A stretch of 10,276 nucleotides of DNA from Deltaproteobacteria bacterium (GTDB taxonomy: Bacteria > Desulfobacterota_B > Binatia > UBA9968): contig VBKY01000356.1 in assembly GCA_005879255.1 (NCBI GenBank), forward strand, positions 1 through 10,276. Reading direction: 5' to 3'. This document shows, in pieces, positions 5,628 through 10,276 of this stretch. Numbering within the stretch: position 1 is the first letter of the stretch; every line of letters begins with the position of its first letter. The notes beneath the pieces are model-generated. The model was not told where the DNA came from. It ran no database searches and saw nothing but the letters and a program-made list of their open reading frames with translations. The translations under genes and the position numbers were made by a program.

Positions 5628-6734
5628 CTAATTCAGTTGCACCTGGGTGACCCAGTCTTTGCCCTTGATGATCTCAGCCAATGTTTTCTCATCATCGTCG
5701 GTGGGGAGAACTTCGGTCAGATGTTTCTTGTAGCCTTCGGATGTCAGCAATTCTCCCGTGACGCTGTAGGTCTCGTCGACGTATTCACCGATGGAGCGGT
5801 TAAACTTCAAGTCCGGCGCGTAAATTTTCGGCTGGTCTTTGGGTATCAGCTGATTGAGTTGGCCAATCAGTTTGGCGCTTTCAGTGAGGTAATGATCGCG
5901 AGCTAAGTCGTTGAGCTTGTCTTTTTCCGCAGGAACAGTCGCTTCATGCTCGTCATATCGCCCTTTCAAGCCCCAGGTGTAGGCCCAGTGAGCCGAAGAA
6001 GAATGGTCCGTACCAAAGAGATCATAAGCGGTGGACAACCATTTGTTGAAGTATTTCTGCACAATCGGGATAGGAATCTTTCCCGCTCGCAGTATGCGGG
6101 TCAATCCGGTATGGCCGGTGAACATGTGAAAAAACTCTTCTTTGAGCATGGCAGTAACACTTTCCGCCAAAGGCGCAAAGGCCGAGTGGGATAGCATGGT
6201 CAACTGATATTTGCCGTCGCGGTCGACGAATTCCGTGTAAGTGAAAAAGTCGAGCCAATTCTTCACTGGCGCGTTGAACGAGCCGAGCAATCGATCCCCT
6301 CGGAAAGCGCGGCGTTCCAAAAGCTTTCGGGCCTCCAGTTTGCCGGAGTCGCCGAAATAATTGACCAGCAGGTAGCACATCTGCCAGCCATGGCGCATTT
6401 CCTCGCTGTTGACCCGGGTCAGCGCTTGCCGGTCGTACTCCGTGGGGGCGGTGTCCAGTAAGTTTTTCTGCTGTTCAACGGAAGCGAATTCGGTGTCGCC
6501 CTGGTAGACGATCAAATTCAGCAAAGCGTCGCGAATCGATTGATTAGGGATCTGGCTGACCCGTTGCCATTTCGCTTGCCCTTTGAAGTCGCCGAACTCG
6601 ATTTCGGGAGTGTGTAGCTCGCCGAGCTTGGTTTCGAAGTTATAATCGCCGAGCAGGGCCGGGTCGTAGCCGATATCTTTTTGCCACTGGCGAAAATAGT
6701 CGATCCAGTCATCAAAAGTCGAAATTTTGAACAT
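5628..6734 (-). CDS. BoxB-like diiron oxygenase component (PaaA/BoxB ferritin-like family)
   Basis: This 368-residue protein belongs to the phenylacetate/benzoyl-CoA epoxidase family. The stretches QGDTEFASVEQQKNLLDTAP (78-97), SEEMRHGWQMCYLL (110-123), FVDRDGKYQL (169-178), EEFFHMFTGHTGLTRI (199-214) and YDLFGTDHSSSAHWA closely resemble BoxB by recall. Candidate diiron ligands are Glu82, Glu112, His115, Asp171, Glu200 and His203, with spacings that match the BoxB set, so the site looks intact. BoxB is about 470 residues; this protein lacks roughly 100 N-terminal residues and starts MFKISTFDDWIDYF. That start is supported by AAGGA 7 bases upstream and a promoter in front. BoxB adds oxygen across the ring of benzoyl-CoA using electrons from BoxA; neither BoxA nor the BoxC hydrolase is in the window. 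The true substrate may be another CoA thioester or a lipid. It is followed by NuoE- and NuoF-like genes. Confidence 0.87.
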   Translation of the reverse strand: MFKISTFDDWIDYFRQWQKDIGYDPALLGDYNFETKLGELHTPEIEFGDFKGQAKWQRVSQIPNQSIRDALLNLIVYQGDTEFASVEQQKNLLDTAPTEYDRQALTRVNSEEMRHGWQMCYLLVNYFGDSGKLEARKLLERRAFRGDRLLGSFNAPVKNWLDFFTYTEFVDRDGKYQLTMLSHSAFAPLAESVTAMLKEEFFHMFTGHTGLTRILRAGKIPIPIVQKYFNKWLSTAYDLFGTDHSSSAHWAYTWGLKGRYDEHEATVPAEKDKLNDLARDHYLTESAKLIGQLNQLIPKDQPKIYAPDLKFNRSIGEYVDETYSVTGELLTSEGYKKHLTEVLPTDDDEKTLAEIIKGKDWVTQVQLN

Positions 6735-6754
6735 GGGAGTTCCTTTCGGATATC

Positions 6755-6774
6755 ATTCGAACGATCGTTCGAAT
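6755..6774. promoter_or_regulatory. Perfect 20-bp palindromic operator
   Basis: ATTCGAACGATCGTTCGAAT is a perfect inverted repeat with no spacer. It begins 3 bases after the -10 hexamer of the predicted promoter and covers the expected transcription start near 6771, where a bound repressor would block transcription. Length and symmetry fit a TetR-family operator, common for genes acting on aromatic or acyl-CoA compounds. The core also reads CGAAC-N4-GTTCG, which resembles the LexA box of Firmicutes and Actinobacteria. No regulator gene is in the window, so the cognate protein is unknown. Confidence 0.8.
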
Positions 6775-6777
6775 TAA

Positions 6778-6806
6778 AATATAACTCCCGGCTCCGCACA
6801 AATCAA
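6778..6806 (-). promoter_or_regulatory. Sigma70-type promoter for the BoxB-like gene
   Basis: On the minus strand, TTGATT (6806-6801, 4 of 6 to consensus) and TATATT (6783-6778, 5 of 6 to consensus) are separated by the ideal 17 bases. Transcription would start near 6771, leaving a leader of about 37 bases before the ATG at 6734 and passing through the palindromic operator. The promoter sits in the 108-base gap after ptsP, in which no clear terminator is visible. Confidence 0.68.
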
Positions 6807-6842
6807 TCCCCCCATTCGAGATTTGAGCTGAACTGCCTCGAC

Positions 6843-9242
6843 CTAGCGGTACATCTCCAAGAGCTCGACCATGCCCAGTTCACGCATTTGCTCGAACAAG
6901 TAGCGTTTTATCTCACCTACGGTATCCATCTCAAGAACGATCTCAGCCGCTGCTTTGGCCGCTTGGTAGGTGATTGATCGAATTGCCTTCTTGATCACTG
7001 GGATATAGAGGGAGCCCATGCTGAACTCCTCCAGGCCCATGCCCAAGAGCAATAGCGCGGAAAGCGGATCGCCTGCCATTTCACCGCACATGCCAACCCG
7101 CTTGCCTTCTTGTTTGCCGGCTTGGATAGTTGTGTTCAGGGCAGCGAGCACCGCGGGGTGCAACGGCTCATAGAGGCTCGCAACCCTTCGATTGCTCCGA
7201 TCGACGGCTAAGATGTACTGGATCAGGTCATTGGTGCCGATGCTGAGAAAATCGACTTCGCGCAGAAATCGATCGGCGAGCTGAACCGCGGCCGGTACTT
7301 CGACCATAATGCCGAGCTCCATTTGCCGGTCATATGGCGAGCCTTCGCGCTCAAGCTCCTGCTTGGCTTCGGCCAGTATTTCTTTGACTTTCAAAATTTC
7401 TTCTAGGCTCGAGACCATCGGAATCAACAAACGAACGCGACCGAGATCGCCGGCGCGTAGAATCGCCCTCAGCTGTGTCTTGAAAATTTCTTCCACTTCC
7501 AGGGAAATGCGAATCGAGCGCCAGCCCAGAAATGGATTTGGCTCGGTCGGTACACTGCGCATATAGCTCGGATACTTGTCGGCGCCGATATCCAAAGTGC
7601 GGATCGTTACAGGCTTGCCAGCCATGCCTTCCACGACCCGGCTGTAAAGTGCGTATTGTTCTTCTTCGCTCGGAAAGTCTCGATGAGACAAAAACGGAAT
7701 CTCGGTGCGGTAGAGCCCGACTCCCTGCGCACCGTGCAGCTGAGCGAACGCGACATCGCTCAGCAGGCCAATATTCGCGTAAAGCGACACCCGGTGGCCG
7801 TCGATGGTTTCGGGTGGTAAAGTTTTTAGTCCGCCAAGCTCACGATTAAGCTCGGCGTAATCTTGCTCCAGGCGGTTGTATTCCCGAATAACCTCCGAGT
7901 TAGGGTTGACGTGCACATTGCCGGCATTGCCGTCCACGATCAACATATCGCCCTGGTGAACCGACTCCATTAAATCTTCGATAGCGACGACGCTCGGAAT
8001 CTCAAACGACTTTGCCAGGATCGAGGCGTGTGAGGTAACTCCACCGGTCGCCAGCGCGATGCCTTTAAATTTGTCCCCCTCAAGCATGCTCAAATCAGCT
8101 GGGGAGAGGTCTTGGGCGACCAACACCGCGTCATCCGGTATGTCATACTGTTGGCCGGGCGCGCCGGAAAGATTCTCGAGTAGTCTTTGCGCGGCGTCTT
8201 TGACGTCGGTGGTTCGTTCACGCAAGTAGTTGTCTGCAATTTGGGAGATCGTTGCTAAGTAATGCTCGAAGACGACTCTTACCGCGTACTCGGCGGTGTA
8301 CCCTTCTTTGAGGATCTGAGTTTCGATCTGGTCAATAATCGCCGGATCCTCCAGAATGAGTCGATAGACATCGAAGATGGCGTTCTCTTCTTTCGAGATC
8401 AGGTGACTCATGCGGGTTTTGACCAGGTTGATTTGCTCGATGCCCCGCTCCACTGCGCCGCGAAAACGTTCCGTTTCGCGTTGCGGACTTCTGGCCTTTT
8501 TCTTTTGAATCGCGCTCAAATCCATGCGCGGCTGCAAGACAAAAGCTCTGCCTCGACCGAAACCGGGCGATGCTGCTAGACCGGTCAAACGTCCGCGCCA
8601 GTGCTGTTTGAGCTTCGCTATTTTCTCTCGACGACCCCCTTCGTAGGATCGCAGCTTGCGCATGGCGTCGTTCATGCGCTTTTGAAAATCTTTGCGTTCC
8701 TGTTCCTTGTTTTTGAGCGACTCAGCAAGACGGGCTTGAACAATGATGCTTGCTGCTTGTGCCGAGATTGTCGTCAACAGGCGGATTTCGTCGCGGGAGA
8801 ATTCACGCCGACGGGAAGTCTGGACGACCAGAACGCCGAGCGGCAATTTTCTATCAATGAGCGGTACACCGAGAAATGAATGAAAATGCTCTTCATGCGT
8901 TTCCGGGAAATACTTGTAGCGCGGGTGAGCAAGCGTATCTGCGACCATGACCGGTCTCATTCTCTCAATGACCAAACCGGTGAGGCCCTCGCCGGTGCCC
9001 ATGGATACTTTGCCGACGGACTCGGGGTCTAGGCCCTTGGTCGCCCAAAGCGTCAGACGATTCTTCTTTCGGTCGAGAATATAGATCGAACAAACTTCGG
9101 TCTGCATTCGTTCCGCCACGGTGGCGACGATGCTATCGAGGGTCTCCTGAAGGTCGTGGGATTGACTGATAAGGGTACTGATATCGGCGAGGATATCGAG
9201 ATGCGGCGGAATATTCGGACCGTTTTTTTTTCTTTTAGCCAT
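6843..9242 (-). CDS. ptsP: PtsP: GAF-domain phosphoenolpyruvate-protein phosphotransferase (nitrogen PTS enzyme I)
   Basis: This enzyme takes phosphate from PEP onto a histidine and passes it to an HPr/NPr-type carrier, the first step of a regulatory PTS. Numbering here is from an upstream TTG (9278); subtract 12 for the preferred ATG at 9242, which gives MAKRKKNGPN. Domains in order: GAF (about 45-180), a charged helical linker (185-225), the PEP-utiliser N-terminal part with the HPr-binding helices (232-375), the swivelling phosphohistidine domain with TGGVTSHAS (His417), and the PEP-binding barrel (490-790) with LYRTE (Arg524), TIRTLDIGADK, EVPAAV, SIGTNDLIQY and CGEMAGD (Cys731). All key residues are present at full length. 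The ATG is preferred because the extra residues from TTG look unrelated to the family; neither start has a strong ribosome site. A run of nine A bases falls within codons 4-7 from the ATG. No NPr or EIIA gene is in the window. Cytoplasmic. Confidence 0.95.
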   Translation of the reverse strand: MAKRKKNGPNIPPHLDILADISTLISQSHDLQETLDSIVATVAERMQTEVCSIYILDRKKNRLTLWATKGLDPESVGKVSMGTGEGLTGLVIERMRPVMVADTLAHPRYKYFPETHEEHFHSFLGVPLIDRKLPLGVLVVQTSRRREFSRDEIRLLTTISAQAASIIVQARLAESLKNKEQERKDFQKRMNDAMRKLRSYEGGRREKIAKLKQHWRGRLTGLAASPGFGRGRAFVLQPRMDLSAIQKKKARSPQRETERFRGAVERGIEQINLVKTRMSHLISKEENAIFDVYRLILEDPAIIDQIETQILKEGYTAEYAVRVVFEHYLATISQIADNYLRERTTDVKDAAQRLLENLSGAPGQQYDIPDDAVLVAQDLSPADLSMLEGDKFKGIALATGGVTSHASILAKSFEIPSVVAIEDLMESVHQGDMLIVDGNAGNVHVNPNSEVIREYNRLEQDYAELNRELGGLKTLPPETIDGHRVSLYANIGLLSDVAFAQLHGAQGVGLYRTEIPFLSHRDFPSEEEQYALYSRVVEGMAGKPVTIRTLDIGADKYPSYMRSVPTEPNPFLGWRSIRISLEVEEIFKTQLRAILRAGDLGRVRLLIPMVSSLEEILKVKEILAEAKQELEREGSPYDRQMELGIMVEVPAAVQLADRFLREVDFLSIGTNDLIQYILAVDRSNRRVASLYEPLHPAVLAALNTTIQAGKQEGKRVGMCGEMAGDPLSALLLLGMGLEEFSMGSLYIPVIKKAIRSITYQAAKAAAEIVLEMDTVGEIKRYLFEQMRELGMVELLEMYR

Positions 9243-9314
9243 AGCTGTAGAGGGGAGACTAATCTCTATAAAACACAAATTACGATTTCCCGCTAGCGAG
9301 GTGGCGAGACCGCG
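9243..9314. other. Intergenic region upstream of ptsP
   Basis: This short gap between the radical SAM gene and the preferred ptsP start contains a TATAGA hexamer near 9265 but no matching -35, and a small GAGA-TTAG-TCTC symmetry. No convincing terminator, promoter or Shine-Dalgarno is visible, so ptsP may be cotranscribed with the gene upstream. Confidence 0.4.
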
Positions 9315-10276
9315 TCAGTGGATAGCCACTCGTGATCTCAGGCGTCGCGCATCGGAGGAAGCGAGGACTGGAAAGAATCGTCCTGGAATAAGCTCACCGC
9401 AGGGACATCGGTCGCCGTTGAGATTGTATTCGAGAATATCATGCCATGAACGGCGGATGAGCCTCCGCTCACAGGCGGGGCAGTAAGTCGTTTGGCCTTC
9501 GTCGTCATAAACATTGCCGACGTAGCAGTACTTGATACCGATTGATCGGGCGATCTCCCAGGCCCGTTTTAGCGTCGCGGCGGGTGTTCGCGGCTTATCT
9601 CTCATCTTGAAGTCCGGGTGAAACGCCGTGAAGTGAAGCGGAACCGCGTCACCGAGGTTTTCCACCACCCATTCGCAGAGGCTTTTGGTTTCATCCTCGT
9701 CGTCATTTTCGTCCGGTATCATCAAATTGGTAATCTCGAACCAAATGTCCGTTTCCTGCTTGAGCCATTTGAGCGTGTCGAGCACAGGCGCAAGGTGAGA
9801 AAAGGTAAGCTTGTGATAAAAGCGCTCGGTGAACGCTTTGAGGTCGACGTTGGCGGCGTCGATGTAGCGATAAACTTCTGGACGCGCTTCGGGGGTGATG
9901 TAACCGGCGGTGACCATCACGCTTTTGATTCCCCGTTCCCGCGCCAGACGTGAGATGTCGATGACAAACTCGCCCCAGATGACGGGATCGTTGTAAGTAA
10001 ACGCGATGCTCGGGACCTTGTGGCGTATGGCCAGCTCGACGACCTGTTCAGGAGCGGCACTCAGGCTCTGTGCTTCATCGAGCTTGGCTTTGCTGATACT
10101 CCAGTTCTGGCAAAAGCGACAACCCAGGTTGCAGCCGGCGGTGCCGAAACTGAGGATTTCACTGCCCGGCAGGAAATGGTTCAGCGGCTTTTTCTCGATC
10201 GGATCGATGGCGAAGCCGGTCGATGTGCCATAACCAAAGGAATAAAGTTTGCCGCCGACGTTCTTCCGAATGTAAC
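9315..10276 (-). CDS. amrS: AmmeMemoRadiSam system radical SAM enzyme (AmrS), N-terminus cut by window edge
   Basis: The frame is open from the right edge for 320 codons to a TGA at 9317-9315; the GTG at 9920 is internal, not the start. The upstream part, translated by hand, reads GGKLYSFGYGTSTGFAIDPI, EKKPLNHFLPG, then SFGTAGCNLGCRFCQNWSIS. The CxxxCxxC motif binds the [4Fe-4S] cluster and SAM of radical SAM enzymes, and the EKKP-HFLPG-SFGT-GCN run is characteristic of the AmmeMemoRadiSam (PflA-like) group. Further landmarks are FTYNDPVIWGEF, VDLKAFTERFYHKLT, ITNLMIPDENDDEDET, HFTAFHPDFKM and a C-terminal pair of cysteine motifs (YCPACE and CPCGELIPGRF) that may bind a metal. Only about 15-30 residues seem to be missing. 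The biological reaction is not established. Its usual partners, the AMMECR1 and Memo proteins, are not in the window. PtsP starts 72 bases downstream. Confidence 0.93.
   Translation of the reverse strand, partial: YIRKNVGGKLYSFGYGTSTGFAIDPIEKKPLNHFLPGSEILSFGTAGCNLGCRFCQNWSISKAKLDEAQSLSAAPEQVVELAIRHKVPSIAFTYNDPVIWGEFVIDISRLARERGIKSVMVTAGYITPEARPEVYRYIDAANVDLKAFTERFYHKLTFSHLAPVLDTLKWLKQETDIWFEITNLMIPDENDDEDETKSLCEWVVENLGDAVPLHFTAFHPDFKMRDKPRTPAATLKRAWEIARSIGIKYCYVGNVYDDEGQTTYCPACERRLIRRSWHDILEYNLNGDRCPCGELIPGRFFPVLASSDARRLRSRVAIH

Noticed and set aside
9255..9270. GAGATTAGTCTC symmetry upstream of ptsP
   Set aside because: Four-base arms around a four-base centre are expected by chance and there is no paired promoter.
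1..10276. CRISPR arrays, tRNA or rRNA genes, insertion sequences, phage genes
   Set aside because: No regularly spaced repeats, no cloverleaf-like or rRNA-like segment, and no transposase, integrase or phage structural protein in any frame.

Overview
All nine genes supported here lie on the minus strand, so the window is transcribed from right to left. Coding density is high and no gene-free stretch exceeds about 110 bases. The content suggests a free-living, GC-moderate Gram-negative bacterium: Sec signal peptides on periplasmic binding proteins, a GAF-type nitrogen-PTS enzyme I, an AmmeMemoRadiSam radical SAM enzyme and an aerobic-type diiron oxygenase component. An uncultured proteobacterial or Desulfobacterota/Binatota-like lineage would fit, but no marker gene settles the taxonomy.

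Layout in order of transcription. (1) 10276-9315: radical SAM enzyme of the AmmeMemoRadiSam system, missing only its N-terminus at the window edge. (2) 9242-6843: PtsP, a GAF domain joined to PEP-protein phosphotransferase. (3) 6842-6735: a short regulatory region with a good sigma70-type promoter and a perfect 20-bp palindrome placed over the predicted transcription start. (4) 6734-5628: a short BoxB-like diiron oxygenase component with all six expected iron-ligand positions. (5) 5561-5238: a NuoE-like thioredoxin-fold [2Fe-2S] protein. (6) 5234 to about 4010: a NuoF-like FMN/NADH/[4Fe-4S] subunit whose last ~50 codons lie in another frame; the spacing between cluster cysteines suggests a small frame-changing deletion, or a sequence error. 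(7) 3914-2901: a periplasmic binding protein of the iron/SBP type. (8) 2886-2059: a PuuE-like member of the polysaccharide deacetylase superfamily. (9) 2044-869: an alpha/beta hydrolase with a GHSTG nucleophile elbow. (10) 831-1: a second binding protein that starts at TTG and runs off the left edge.

Two transcription units are likely. The first, from the palindrome-controlled promoter, would carry the BoxB-like oxygenase with a NuoE/NuoF-type NADH diaphorase pair. The attractive reading is an oxygenase with an unusual electron-supply module in place of BoxA. The second, with a weaker candidate promoter near 3960, would carry two binding proteins flanking two hydrolases, with 14-37 base gaps. 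This looks like uptake and hydrolysis of a small amide or ester, but no permease or ATPase is present in the window. Substrates cannot be read from sequence alone.
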